Below, in pieces: positions 9,735-19,026 of a stretch of DNA of 64,000 bases (the first letter of the stretch is position 1; every line of letters starts with the position of its first letter). Under the pieces are notes generated by a model. That model did no database searches. It was not told the DNA's origin and saw only the letters and a list, made by a program, of their open reading frames with translations. The translations under genes were made by a program, and so were the position numbers. The stretch is taken from NCBI RefSeq assembly GCF_004134775.1, contig NZ_SDOZ01000002.1, forward strand, positions 1,586,005 to 1,650,004, written 5' to 3'. The stretch comes from Candidatus Borkfalkia ceftriaxoniphila (GTDB lineage Bacteria; Bacillota; Clostridia; Christensenellales; Borkfalkiaceae).

Positions 9735-10616
9735 TTATAAAAATTTTTTGAGTTGTTCCAAAAATATTTCCGCAGCGCCTGAAAAAGTGCGGTACTTTTT
9801 CCAGACGACGTCCAGATGCGATTCCACGCGCGGATAGAGTGGGCGGAACGTAAGATTGCTGTCGCCGCTCGTGTTGATGATCTTATCCAGTCCGAGGGCA
9901 TATCCGAGCCCCTCTTCGACGAGCAGGGACGCGTTGTAGATAAGATTATATCTCGCCGCCACGTTGGGCGTGATCTCGCGTTGGGAAAACCAGTTCATGG
10001 CGACGTGCTGGCGGTTATTTAAGACTTGCTGCGAAAACAAGAGGGGAACGCTGCGCAGATCGTCCGCCGTCACGGCGTTTTTTCGGGCGAGGGCGCAGTC
10101 CTTTTTCATCAGAACGCCCCAGGTATCTTTGAGCGGCAGACGCAGATAGTCGTATCGCGACAGATCGGCGTAGTCGATGAGCACGCCGAAATCCAAAAGC
10201 CCGCTTTCCAGACGCTCGGAAACAATTCCGCCGTCCCCGCTGAATATATTGAAATCGATTCGGGGGCATAGTTCTTTGGTGCGTTTCGCCGCCTTTGCGA
10301 TCAGCCGCACCGCATACGATTCGCCGCAGCCGATGGAAACTTCGCCGCTGATCTCCCCCGCCTTGCAGGTGAGTTCGCATTCCGTCTTTTCGCAAAGATG
10401 GACGATCTCCTCGGCGCGCTTGCGAAGGAGGATGCCCGTCTCCGTCAGCGTCACTCTGCGGCTGCCGCGCACGAAAAGCGGCTTACCGATCTCTTCTTCC
10501 AGTTTCTGCATCTGGCGGGAAAGATTCGGCTGCGTCGTGTTGACGAGTTCCGCCGCTTTCGTGATGTTTTCCTCTCGCGCCACCGCCAGAAAATACTTTA
10601 ATTCCCTCAGTTCCAT
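9735..10616 (-). CDS. LysR-family transcriptional regulator
   Basis: 293 aa from ATG 10616 (MELRELKYFLAVAREENI, the classic LysR N-terminus). Winged helix-turn-helix over about residues 1-60 with AAELVNTTQPNLSRQMQKLE, then a periplasmic-binding-like effector domain. It is divergent from the operon starting at 10731, with back-to-back promoters in the 115-bp gap, the usual arrangement for a LysR protein that controls its neighbour. The -10 box ends only 7 bases before the start codon and no ribosome site is visible, so the mRNA is probably leaderless. A longer frame to 10652 would start inside the promoter and is rejected. Confidence 0.9.
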   Translation of the reverse strand: MELRELKYFLAVAREENITKAAELVNTTQPNLSRQMQKLEEEIGKPLFVRGSRRVTLTETGILLRKRAEEIVHLCEKTECELTCKAGEISGEVSIGCGESYAVRLIAKAAKRTKELCPRIDFNIFSGDGGIVSERLESGLLDFGVLIDYADLSRYDYLRLPLKDTWGVLMKKDCALARKNAVTADDLRSVPLLFSQQVLNNRQHVAMNWFSQREITPNVAARYNLIYNASLLVEEGLGYALGLDKIINTSGDSNLTFRPLYPRVESHLDVVWKKYRTFSGAAEIFLEQLKKFL

Positions 10617-10623
10617 AATACGG

Positions 10624-10652
10624 ATTATAGCACGAAAATCTATGCTTGTCAA
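10624..10652 (-). promoter_or_regulatory. Promoter of the LysR gene (leaderless)
   Basis: TTGACA (10652-10647), 17 bases, TATAAT (10629-10624), full consensus on the minus strand. The start codon begins at 10616, where transcription itself should begin. Confidence 0.85.
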
Positions 10653-10679
10653 TTATGGTTTCGCATAAAATATAAGTAT

Positions 10680-10708
10680 TTGACATTTTATCGGCATTGA
10701 AATACAAT
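10680..10708 (+). promoter_or_regulatory. Promoter of the lipoprotein/acetyltransferase/flavodoxin operon
   Basis: TTGACA (10680-10685), 17 bases, TACAAT (10703-10708). It lies 27 bases from the divergent LysR -35, so a LysR site between them could act on both. Confidence 0.8.
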
Positions 10709-10730
10709 AGAGGCAGAGGAGACGAAAAGA

Positions 10731-11228
10731 ATGAAAGTGATTTTGTCAATGCTGTTCGCGCTTTTGTTTGCGTTTTCGGCGGCGGCGTGCGCGCCCGAAG
10801 GGGAAAGCGGTTCGACGCTCGTCAAGGATTGGCTGGACGGGCTGCATTCCGGCAATGCGGCGCGCGTCGAAATGGAAGTTTCGGGAGAGAAAATCTATGC
10901 GGCGCTTGCGGATAACGCCGCCGCGAAAGAGTTTGCCGACAGGCTGGCAAAGGGCGAAACGACGCTCGCGTTTTCCGATTTTGCGGGCGCGGAAAAGATC
11001 GCCTATCCTTCGCCGCCCTTTACGTTATCGGATGCGGAAGGCTGCGATCCCGAAATCGGGGATGTGACGATCTATAAGCCCTGGGGCAACATAGCGATTT
11101 TTTACCGCGATTCGTCGGGCTATTCTTCCGACCTCGTCTATCTCGGCAAGATCGAAGGGGACGGGATCGGGATTTTTGCGGCGCAGAGCGGAGATTTTAC
11201 CGTGACGCTGCGCCTTGCGGGAGACTGA
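10731..11228 (+). CDS. Lipoprotein with cyclophilin-like domain
   Basis: 165 aa. Signal peptide with lipobox-like AAAC (Cys about residue 20), so probably membrane-lipid anchored outside. The rest resembles the bacterial cyclophilin-like fold (Cyclophil_like family): [26 protein letters not shown], an [18 protein letters not shown] stretch, and [11 protein letters not shown]. In this family the domain is often found beside flavoprotein/oxidoreductase genes under LysR control; its ligand is not known. A GAGGAGACG site precedes the ATG. It is the first gene of a three-gene operon. Confidence 0.7.
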   Translation: MKVILSMLFALLFAFSAAACAPEGESGSTLVKDWLDGLHSGNAARVEMEVSGEKIYAALADNAAAKEFADRLAKGETTLAFSDFAGAEKIAYPSPPFTLSDAEGCDPEIGDVTIYKPWGNIAIFYRDSSGYSSDLVYLGKIEGDGIGIFAAQSGDFTVTLRLAGD

Positions 11229-11230
11229 AT

Positions 11231-11818
11231 ATGGATTGCGAAGAATTTTTGAAAAGCATGGAAACGCGCGGATACATTGAATCTCCGTCGGAAGCGCAGG
11301 ACTGCATGCACAGGCTTGCCGACCGCGCGCGGAAGATCACGTCGCAGATGAACGGCGCTTACAGGACGCAGGAAGAGATCCGCGCGCTCTTTCGCGAACT
11401 GACGGGAAGAGAGATCTGCGAAGGGTTCGTGCTGTTCCCGCCCTTCTACACCGACTGCGGCAGAAATATCCGCATCGGCAACGACGTGTTCATCAACGCG
11501 GGTTGTTGTTTTCAGGACCAGGGCGGCATATTCGTGGGGGACGGCGTGTTGATAGGGCATCAGGTCGTGCTGGCGACGCTCAACCACGACCTTGCCCCCG
11601 CAAAGCGCAAAAATATGTTTCACGCGCCCATCATCATCGGAAACAACGTATGGATCGGCGCGCACGCGACCATACTTGCGGGCGTGACTCTCGGCGAAAA
11701 CAGCGTCGTCGCGGCGGGCGCGGTGGTGACGAAAGACGTTCCCGCGGGCGCGGTGGTTGCGGGCGTTCCCGCGAAGATCATAAAAAATATCGAAGAGGAG
11801 AAAACAAAAAATGGCTAA
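11231..11818 (+). CDS. Sugar O-acetyltransferase (maltose/galactoside type)
   Basis: 195 aa, typical length for the LacA/Maa family. An N-terminal helical cap ([16 protein letters not shown]) is followed by a left-handed beta-helix of hexapeptide repeats (about residues 75-180), with [37 protein letters not shown]. The conserved catalytic His is in NHDLA. It transfers acetyl from acetyl-CoA to a sugar hydroxyl in the cytoplasm. It starts 2 bases after the lipoprotein gene and overlaps the flavodoxin gene by 8 bases, so the three are cotranscribed. Confidence 0.85.
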   Translation: MDCEEFLKSMETRGYIESPSEAQDCMHRLADRARKITSQMNGAYRTQEEIRALFRELTGREICEGFVLFPPFYTDCGRNIRIGNDVFINAGCCFQDQGGIFVGDGVLIGHQVVLATLNHDLAPAKRKNMFHAPIIIGNNVWIGAHATILAGVTLGENSVVAAGAVVTKDVPAGAVVAGVPAKIIKNIEEEKTKNG

Positions 11819-12353
11819 AAAAGTATTTATCGTATCGTCGACGCCGCGCGAGCGCGGCAATTCGGACATTCTTGCGGAAGAATTTGCGCGCGGCGCGCGG
11901 GACGCTGGTCACGAAGTGTGCAAAGTGAATATCCGTGAAATGCAGTTACAATTTTGCATCGGTTGTCTGTATTGCCAGAATCACGAGGGCTGCGTATTGC
12001 AGGACGGCATGAACGCGCTGTACGAGAGCGTGCAAAACGCCGACGTGCTCGTATTCGCCACGCCCGTGTATTATTACGGGATGAGCGGCCAACTCAAGAC
12101 TTTTCTCGACCGCCTGAATCCGCTGTTTCCTCGAAACAACAAATTCCGCGAAGTCTACCTTCTCGCGAGTGCCGCCGAGGACGACGGGAGCGCGATGGAC
12201 GGCGCGGTGTCGGGCGTGCAGGGCTGGATAGACTGTTTCGCGGGCGTGCGCCTTGCGGGCGTCGTGCGTGCGACGGGCGTGACCGGCATCGGGCAGGCGA
12301 AAGGCTCCGCCGCGTCCGTACAGGCTTACGAAACGGGCAAAGCCCTGCGGTAA
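11811..12353 (+). CDS. Flavodoxin-family NAD(P)H-dependent oxidoreductase
   Basis: 180 aa, flavodoxin-like fold. [15 protein letters not shown] is the FMN phosphate-binding loop, [19 protein letters not shown] is the hallmark of the NADPH-dependent FMN reductase (FMN_red/iron-sulfur flavoprotein) family, and a FCIGCLYCQ Cys pair near residue 50 suggests a redox or metal site. It overlaps the acetyltransferase gene by 8 bases. The LysR/cyclophilin-like/flavodoxin combination suggests a small redox-detoxification unit; the substrate is unknown. Confidence 0.85.
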   Translation: MAKKVFIVSSTPRERGNSDILAEEFARGARDAGHEVCKVNIREMQLQFCIGCLYCQNHEGCVLQDGMNALYESVQNADVLVFATPVYYYGMSGQLKTFLDRLNPLFPRNNKFREVYLLASAAEDDGSAMDGAVSGVQGWIDCFAGVRLAGVVRATGVTGIGQAKGSAASVQAYETGKALR

Positions 12354-12386
12354 GGAATATTGGTAAGTATTTAATTTGATACCATA

Positions 12387-12416
12387 TTGACAAATATGAT
12401 GAAATTGTGATACAAT
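12387..12416 (+). promoter_or_regulatory. Promoter of the eight-gene AAA/transglutaminase operon
   Basis: TTGACA (12387-12392), 18 bases, TACAAT (12411-12416). It is the only good promoter I see before the 19-kb operon that ends at 31648. Confidence 0.75.
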
Positions 12417-12487
12417 GGAATAGATCAGATTGCGTTACCCCGTTTTGGCAAACGATAAAAATTGCCGATTATACTTGAGGTTCGAAA

Positions 12488-13195
12488 ATGGTAGGGTGGT
12501 TTTTTCTATTCATACTCGTCTGCGCCTTACTCGTAGCGCTGTATACCGTGGTTTTACCGAAATTTTTTATTAAATACCGATATCGTATCGGAACGCCCGC
12601 CGACCGCGGGTTAAAGATCGCGCGCGGTGAAAACGGTCAAAGCATCGTATACGAGCCGGCATGTACGCTCCGCCCTTATATCCGCAAGTATATCTTGTCG
12701 GAAAAGGACGGGAAAAAGAGTTTGATCTGCAAGATCGATGAGGGCGTCGGATATCTCGATTACGACGTCGTGCTCTTCGATCAAAAAAGCCGTGCGTTCA
12801 AGGGTATCCGCGTCAAAGAGTTCGTCGAACGCGCCGGATATACGCGGGAAGTGGATCTTCCCTCAAAGACCTGTTACGTTTCATTGCTCATCAACGAAGC
12901 GGACGGGATCCTGTTCGATCATCATGCAGTGCGTAAAATCAGTAAGAGCCTGCTGCTTGCCTTTACAGCCTTGTGCGTCCTCACGGAAGCACTGGGCTTT
13001 TTGGCTTTACGGGCTTGCCTGGCATATTCTTTCGGCGGGCTGTTTGCGGAGAGTTTTCTCGTGTCCGATTTCTATACCGATGAATTCGAATTGTTCTGTT
13101 CGATCATCGTCGTCTGCAATATTATCTTTACGCTCGTCGCCGTAAAACTGAAAAACCGAGAAAAGAAGAGGGGGAACGGCTGTGCGCAATCCTGA
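12488..13195 (+). CDS. Membrane protein, first gene of the operon
   Basis: 235 aa. TM segment at about residues 3-25, a soluble domain of about 100 residues (about 45-150), then hydrophobic segments at about 155-185 and 200-225. The soluble domain resembles the N-terminal domain of the next gene product: an IRKYILSEKDGKKSLICK strand pattern against LKEFVFFYENGKKYLLLK, followed by a similar beta-rich stretch in both. By the positive-inside rule this domain is likely cytoplasmic (KFFIKYRYR just after TM1). No known family is recognised. Its 3' end overlaps the next gene by 14 bases. Confidence 0.65.
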   Translation: MVGWFFLFILVCALLVALYTVVLPKFFIKYRYRIGTPADRGLKIARGENGQSIVYEPACTLRPYIRKYILSEKDGKKSLICKIDEGVGYLDYDVVLFDQKSRAFKGIRVKEFVERAGYTREVDLPSKTCYVSLLINEADGILFDHHAVRKISKSLLLAFTALCVLTEALGFLALRACLAYSFGGLFAESFLVSDFYTDEFELFCSIIVVCNIIFTLVAVKLKNREKKRGNGCAQS

Positions 13196-15794
13196 CGTCA
13201 TTGCAAAGGGCGCCTACGCTTATACGCAAAGCGACGCGGAACTCCCCTTGAAAGAGTTTGTTTTCTTTTATGAAAACGGAAAAAAATATCTGCTTTTGAA
13301 ATGGTGCAACCGACGCGGCGAAACGCTCGACGGTATGCGGATGACGATCACGTTCCGTGACGCTGCGGGCGCGGAGATCGGAAAGGAAGCGCATTCGTTC
13401 GACGGCTTGTGCGCGGCGGCGAACGCCGATTTTCTGCTTCCCAAAATCGAAGTATCGGAGGACTGCGTCGATTTTAAAGCCGATCTGAAAAGCGCGCGGT
13501 ACGGAAGGTATCTCTATTCCGCCGTCGAGGGCGGCGTCGCCGCAGAATACGTTTCGTCGCTGCAGGCGGAGCGCGCCGCTCCCCCCGTCCGCACGAAGCA
13601 TACCAAAGAATTCGACGCGCGCGTCGGAAGGCCCGCTTATCCCGTCTGGATCGGTGTGTTTTTCTGCCTTTTGCTCGCGGCGCTCGTGATATTTACCTGC
13701 GTCCGCCTGCACGATTTCAAAATCCACGCTTATACTTTTTTGAAGGAAGGCGTCAAATATACTTTTGTATCCGATCCCGACGACGAGGACAGCGAACTGA
13801 TCGTGACGGGATATCACGGCAGCCGCAAAAGCATTACCGTTTACGATTCCATCGAGGGGCATCCCGTTACGGAAATCGCCCAACGCGCCTTCGAAAATTA
13901 TTACGAATTGCAAAGCGTAACGCTGCAAGGCAGCCTTCGCATCGGTTACATGGCTTTTGCGAATTGCCGTTATTTAAGATCCGTCGATCTGGAACAGGTC
14001 ACTGTTATAGAAGATCGCGCCTTTCAGAACTGCGATAATTTGCAGTATATTCGGGCAAAAAACCTTTCGAAAATCGGGGACTCCGCCTTTTTCGGTTGCT
14101 CCTACATGCAGGAGGTTTTCATCCAAAACGCACAAAAACCGCTCTCGATCGGTCGCAGGGCGTTCGATTCCTGCTATAACTTACATACGGTCACGATCGA
14201 TCAGACGATCGAGTATTCCTACAATGAAACGATCTTCGAAGGCACGCAAAATATCCAGACGTTGGAACTCAAAAATTTCCCCGAAACGATCGGGCGCAGC
14301 GTGACGCTTTCTTCTCTGTTCGGCAACCCGTGGGGGACTCAGTGCTACGTAAGCAAACTGAAGATCGGGAGCATCGATGCGATCCCCCAAAATTTTTGCG
14401 CCGATCTTTATTTGAATTCGGTCGAGATCGGAGAGATCGGGGATCCAATCGTCGGCGATCATGCATTTGATAATTGCAGGGGATTGACGGAGATCAAAAT
14501 TCCACCTGTCCGAGAGATCGGGCAATACGCTTTCGGGGCAACCCGTATCGAATATTTTGACTGTTCCGAAACGGAAATCATAGCGCCTTTTGCCTTTTAC
14601 AATAATTATGATCTCAAAAATATTCTCCTGGGCGATGATCTGCGGGAAATAGGGGACTATGCTTTTTCCTGCTGCGATGCGCTGACTTCCGTTCGTATAC
14701 CTTCGGGCGTTGAATATATCGGCATGAACGCGTTCGAAAACTGCCATTCCATCGACGAACTCACCCTTCCTTTTTTGGGCAATACCAAAAATTCGGAAAA
14801 CGGTATGCTGAGCGACATTTTCGGTGGCACGCCCTACAATTTAAAAGTTGTAACGGTCAGCGGGCCGATCGAAATGCTGAACGACTACGTTTTTGCCAAT
14901 TGCGACAGCCTCGTGTCCGTGAATCTTCCCTATACCGTCGTATCAGTCGGGCAAGGCGCGTTCATGAATTGCAGGAGGCTCTCATCGTTCGAATTTCCGA
15001 CGAATTTGGTTTCCATCGGCGCAAATGCGTTCGCCAACTGTATATCTCTCGGTCGGATCACCCTTCCGCCGCCGCTGAAAAGTATCGGGCAGGACGCGTT
15101 CAGCGGCTGTTATCGGCTGTACGAGGTGCTTAACGAGAGCCGCCTCGACCTTTCCGTTCCCGCGATCGTGGGGAGAGTTTCGGAGTATGCCATGAAAATA
15201 TACGGCGCGGGGGAAAGTTTTGCGAAAAGGCTCGAATCGGGCGGTTATACGTTCGCCGACTTCGACGGCGAGTGGTTTTTGGTAGGATATCCGAAAGGGC
15301 AATATGTGCAGGAACTTCCCGACGCCGTTACGCGAATGGGCATAGTTATCAGTTCGGTGTACAGCGTGCCCGATCATCTGTTCCGGGAAGACGACACGAT
15401 GAACCGCGTGATTATTCCGCCTGCCGTGCGCAAACTCGGAAAATACGCTTTTTTTCAATGCCCTATGCTGCGCACCGTGGTTTTCGAAGAGGGCTCGTAC
15501 CTGACTGATTTGGAAGAGGGCGCGTTCCATTCATGTTCCTCTCTGACGAGCGTCACCCTGCCCGATCGGTTGAAGAGTATCGGTTTTGCCGCTTTCAGCG
15601 GCTGTTATTCGCTGCCTATGATCATTTTGCCCGAAACGCTGACGGACATCAAATCGCAGGCGTTTCTGGATTGTTCGCGTTTAAAGACGGTGTATAACCT
15701 GAGCGATCTGCCGATCGTCAAAACATCGCAAAATTTCGGATTCGTCGCCTTTTACGCGGAGAAAGTATATAAGACGTTGGACGAAACGGATTGA
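13182..15794 (+). CDS. BspA-type leucine-rich-repeat membrane protein
   Basis: 870 aa, GTG start at 13182 with a GGGG-rich site inside the previous gene. An N-terminal cytoplasmic domain (about 1-150) is related to the preceding protein, one TM helix lies at about 152-175 (VWIGVFFCLLLAALVIF), then an extracellular run of LRR_5 (BspA) repeats from about 200 to the end. The repeat signature I..AF.NC..L..V.LP..V..IG..AF recurs about 20 times. BspA repeats mediate adhesion or protein contacts on cell surfaces. The topology (N-in, LRR out) makes it a type II surface protein linking an inner domain to an outer scaffold. It carries no sorting signal. Confidence 0.8.
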   Translation: MRNPDVIAKGAYAYTQSDAELPLKEFVFFYENGKKYLLLKWCNRRGETLDGMRMTITFRDAAGAEIGKEAHSFDGLCAAANADFLLPKIEVSEDCVDFKADLKSARYGRYLYSAVEGGVAAEYVSSLQAERAAPPVRTKHTKEFDARVGRPAYPVWIGVFFCLLLAALVIFTCVRLHDFKIHAYTFLKEGVKYTFVSDPDDEDSELIVTGYHGSRKSITVYDSIEGHPVTEIAQRAFENYYELQSVTLQGSLRIGYMAFANCRYLRSVDLEQVTVIEDRAFQNCDNLQYIRAKNLSKIGDSAFFGCSYMQEVFIQNAQKPLSIGRRAFDSCYNLHTVTIDQTIEYSYNETIFEGTQNIQTLELKNFPETIGRSVTLSSLFGNPWGTQCYVSKLKIGSIDAIPQNFCADLYLNSVEIGEIGDPIVGDHAFDNCRGLTEIKIPPVREIGQYAFGATRIEYFDCSETEIIAPFAFYNNYDLKNILLGDDLREIGDYAFSCCDALTSVRIPSGVEYIGMNAFENCHSIDELTLPFLGNTKNSENGMLSDIFGGTPYNLKVVTVSGPIEMLNDYVFANCDSLVSVNLPYTVVSVGQGAFMNCRRLSSFEFPTNLVSIGANAFANCISLGRITLPPPLKSIGQDAFSGCYRLYEVLNESRLDLSVPAIVGRVSEYAMKIYGAGESFAKRLESGGYTFADFDGEWFLVGYPKGQYVQELPDAVTRMGIVISSVYSVPDHLFREDDTMNRVIIPPAVRKLGKYAFFQCPMLRTVVFEEGSYLTDLEEGAFHSCSSLTSVTLPDRLKSIGFAAFSGCYSLPMIILPETLTDIKSQAFLDCSRLKTVYNLSDLPIVKTSQNFGFVAFYAEKVYKTLDETD

Positions 15795-15821
15795 CGCATA
15801 CGATTTAATGTGGGAGAACTT

Positions 15822-18800
15822 ATGCTGAAATATCAAACTATCATAGATCATCTGACCGTCGAACAAAAGTTGTCGCTTGCGGCGTCCGTGCAGGCGTTTT
15901 CGTCGGCTTGGGCGAAAGAGGCGGGCATTCCGTCCGTCCGCGTTGCGGAAATGCAAAAGACGAACGCCGATCACGGATCGCCTTATCCCTCGTTTGCGGC
16001 GCTCGCCAATTGCTGGGATCCCGCTCTTTGGGAAGAGGCGGCGAAAGGATACGCTTCTCTTGCGCGCAAAGATCTTGCCGACCTGCTTTATACGCCGCGG
16101 CTCGGCGTGCAGTGCGATCCGTTCTGCGAGGGAATCTCCGAAGATCCGTATCTGGCGGGAAAGATCGCCGATTCGGTTTGCCGCGGCGTCCGTTCCGCGG
16201 GCGTGACGCCCTGTCTGTCGTGCGTATCCCTGCGCGAAACGGATATCGCGGCGCTCGACAAAGAATTCGACGCCCGCGCGCTGTATGAATATTTTCTCGC
16301 GCCCTGGCGCGTCATGGAAAATTCGAAAAACGCCGTATCGTTTTCTTATACAAAGGTGAGCGGGACTTACGCCGATGCGAACGTCGCCGCGATCGACGAA
16401 TTTTTGCATCGGGAGGAATCGATCGGTTTTGTGCTTGCCGAACGCGCCGATCTCGGGCGCGACGCGGAATGTCTGAACGCGGGAAATATCCTGGCCGACG
16501 GCGATCGGGATACGTTGAGATCGGCGTTGGAACGCGATATCGACGGCAAAAAGGAACTCAGTCCTGTCGAGTTGGATTCTTCCGTGGACAGGGCGATCGA
16601 TCTGATGATGCAATGCAGGGCGTTAAAGACGGAGGCAAGCGCAGAGGCGGAGCAGGATCTCGCTCTCCGTGCGGCGGAAGAGAGCGCCGTCCTTTTGAAA
16701 AACGAGGGCGTTTTGCCTTTGAAAAAGGGATGCCGCGTCGCGATCGTCGGACATCCCGACGGCAATTCCGCGGGCGAGTTTTACGAGAGCCTGCAAGCGT
16801 ACGGCGGTTTTGAATGCGTCGGGTTCGCGGAGGGCTATCAGACGGGGCAGTCGCGCAGCGACGAGGAGATCCCGTACGCCTGCAAACTTGCGGAAAAGGC
16901 CGATGCCGTGCTCGTATTTCTGCGTCACGCATCGGAAGGAGAAACCGCGGAACCGTACGCGCGCGCGAAATTTCCCGCCAACCGCCTTGCGCTCGCGGAC
17001 GCGCTTTTTAAAGTCAATCCCAACATCGTTGCCGTCGTGTCGCCCGAAGATCTTTTGGAGTTGTCTTTCAATGAGAGAGTATCGGCCCTTTTGATGGCGG
17101 ATACGAAGAGCGAACGCGGCGTCGAGGCGCTTTTGAATATTCTTTCGGGGAAAGTTTCGCCTTCGGGCAAACTGGCCTCGACGCGGTATAACGATACCGA
17201 CGCGCGCTTTGCTGCGTTTGCAGAGGATAAAAAAGCGGGCAGATGCAAAGCGGGGACCTTTCTCGGCTACCGCCGCTACGACGCGGCGGGCGAACATCCC
17301 GATTTTCCCTTCGGGTTCGGGCTCGGTTATTCGCGTTTCGGCTATTCCGACCTTACGATACAAAACGGCAACGCGACGTTTACGCTCCGCAATAAGGGCA
17401 AATACGACGCCGCCGAAGTCGTGCAGATGTATATCGGCAAGGACGAATCCGCTGTCTTGCGCCCCCGCAAGGAACTCAAAGCCTTTCAAAAAGTATTTCT
17501 GCGCGCGGGCGAAAGCGTTCGGCTCTCCTTTCCCGTCGCGCGCGATTCTCTCGCCGTCTATAACGACGGCGGATTTGCCGTAGAGGACGGCATGTACCGC
17601 GTCTGTATCGCCGCGTCGTCGCTCGACGTGCGGCTGGAAACTACCGTGTACGTGAAAGGCGGGCGGCTCGTGCCCGACGGGCGCCATATTACCGAATATA
17701 TCCCGTCGCTGACCAATATCTTTGCGGGAAATTATACGCTCGGTCCCGTGGTCAAACCGCGCCGCTGGAAAAAATTGCTCAATAGGGGACTCATTCTCAT
17801 GGGAAGCGGGTTTTCCCTTGCGCTGCTCGTCACCCTGTTGGGAGTCTGTCGTGTAGGCAGCGACAGCGAGGTGTTTTTCAATACCGTGCTTCCTTTTCTG
17901 CTTATATTTGTCGCGCCGCCGATCTTTTTGGCGGGCGGTGTCGTGGCGATCGTCTCGCTCATAAAGCGGAAACGGGCGAAAGGGGCGTATGTGCCCGCGT
18001 CGGCGGGGTGCCTCGCCGCGCAGGGCGAAGTTGCGTCCGAACTTTCCTATGAAAAATTGTTCGAAGATGCGCCGCAAAGCGAGGAAAAGGCGGGATCTTC
18101 GGAGGATGCCAAAACGGACGAAAGCGCGGAGGCGCTCAAATTTTGCGACGCGTCGGTCACGTTTCCCGCGGTATGCGGACAGATGGCGGCGTTTTTTTCT
18201 GAACGTGGCATCACGATCGGAACGAAAGGCGCGCGCAAACTGTTGGCGGCGTTTTCGGCGTCCCGCCTCGTCGTTTTGCAAAGCGGCAAAGCACTGCCGC
18301 CCAAATTTTTCAAGATACTCTCCGATTATTTCGGCAGCGGCATATATCTGCACGAATGCGGCGAAACGGAAGAGGGCGGCGCAGTGCGTTCCAACGCGGC
18401 GCGGGCGTTTCAGGACGCCGCATCGCGCAGGCACGTCGTGCACGTGGCCGCATACAGCGGCGCCGTCGGACAGATCGTGTCCGTCGTCGCGCCCTTTCAG
18501 TTTTACATAGAAAATCCCGCGCGCGCGGCGAAAAGCGCAGTCGGGTTGATTCATTCTTCCAACGTATGGTTTGTATTCGCGCTTTGCGGAGAACGCGGCG
18601 CGGATATTCCCGATAACGCCTGCGTCGTCGATCTCGATTGGGAAGAATGCACCGAAACGGAGGCGGAAGTGCCCGCGGGCGCGCTCAACTATTATCAGTT
18701 TGCCGCGCTCTCCAAAGCGGGCAGGAACGATTTCTGCCTCGACGAGGACAAGGGTTGGAAAAAAATCGATCAACTGGAAAAATTCGTCGGCGCCAAGTTT

Positions 18801-19016
18801 GATAACAAGACGTGGATGCGGTTGGAAAAGTTTTCTTCCGCCTGTCTTGCCTGCGGGAGCGGCGAGGAAGAGGCGCTCGACTGCGCCGCCGCGGCTGTTC
18901 TGATGACGTCCCTGAAAAGCCGCGCGCCCGAAGATTTCGTTCGCGGGCTGGAACATATTTTCGGCGCGGAGGACGTGTCCGAATGTAAAAAAACGTTGGA
19001 AAATTTACAGGTTTGA
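15822..19016 (+). CDS. GH3-like pseudoenzyme fused to a degenerate AAA domain
   Basis: 1064 aa from ATG 15822 (site GGGAG at 15811-15815; the GTG at 15810 would overlap it). Residues about 1-600 follow glycoside hydrolase family 3: N-terminal TIM-barrel-like part, C-terminal domain with AAEESAVLLKNEGVLPL and FPFGFGLGYSRF, and a fibronectin-like domain. The GH3 nucleophile motif (SDW) is replaced by AER in FVLAERADLG, so hydrolysis is unlikely. There is no signal peptide. Two TM helices (about 650-715) have positive flanks on both outer ends (PRRWKK, KRKRAK), placing both termini in the cytoplasm. The last 280 residues align with the McrB-like ATPases next door but lack Walker A (LVVLQSGKALPPKFF where they have ILILQGMSGTGKTS). 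Probably a structural or regulatory subunit. Confidence 0.7.
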   Translation: MLKYQTIIDHLTVEQKLSLAASVQAFSSAWAKEAGIPSVRVAEMQKTNADHGSPYPSFAALANCWDPALWEEAAKGYASLARKDLADLLYTPRLGVQCDPFCEGISEDPYLAGKIADSVCRGVRSAGVTPCLSCVSLRETDIAALDKEFDARALYEYFLAPWRVMENSKNAVSFSYTKVSGTYADANVAAIDEFLHREESIGFVLAERADLGRDAECLNAGNILADGDRDTLRSALERDIDGKKELSPVELDSSVDRAIDLMMQCRALKTEASAEAEQDLALRAAEESAVLLKNEGVLPLKKGCRVAIVGHPDGNSAGEFYESLQAYGGFECVGFAEGYQTGQSRSDEEIPYACKLAEKADAVLVFLRHASEGETAEPYARAKFPANRLALADALFKVNPNIVAVVSPEDLLELSFNERVSALLMADTKSERGVEALLNILSGKVSPSGKLASTRYNDTDARFAAFAEDKKAGRCKAGTFLGYRRYDAAGEHPDFPFGFGLGYSRFGYSDLTIQNGNATFTLRNKGKYDAAEVVQMYIGKDESAVLRPRKELKAFQKVFLRAGESVRLSFPVARDSLAVYNDGGFAVEDGMYRVCIAASSLDVRLETTVYVKGGRLVPDGRHITEYIPSLTNIFAGNYTLGPVVKPRRWKKLLNRGLILMGSGFSLALLVTLLGVCRVGSDSEVFFNTVLPFLLIFVAPPIFLAGGVVAIVSLIKRKRAKGAYVPASAGCLAAQGEVASELSYEKLFEDAPQSEEKAGSSEDAKTDESAEALKFCDASVTFPAVCGQMAAFFSERGITIGTKGARKLLAAFSASRLVVLQSGKALPPKFFKILSDYFGSGIYLHECGETEEGGAVRSNAARAFQDAASRRHVVHVAAYSGAVGQIVSVVAPFQFYIENPARAAKSAVGLIHSSNVWFVFALCGERGADIPDNACVVDLDWEECTETEAEVPAGALNYYQFAALSKAGRNDFCLDEDKGWKKIDQLEKFVGAKFDNKTWMRLEKFSSACLACGSGEEEALDCAAAAVLMTSLKSRAPEDFVRGLEHIFGAEDVSECKKTLENLQV

Positions 19017-19026
19017 GGGAGCGGAT

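Noticed and set aside
16623..18956. 777-residue minus-strand ORF inside the GH3-like gene
   Set aside because: Arg/Phe-rich antisense shadow in high-GC coding DNA with no start signal; the plus-strand frame has recognised domains.
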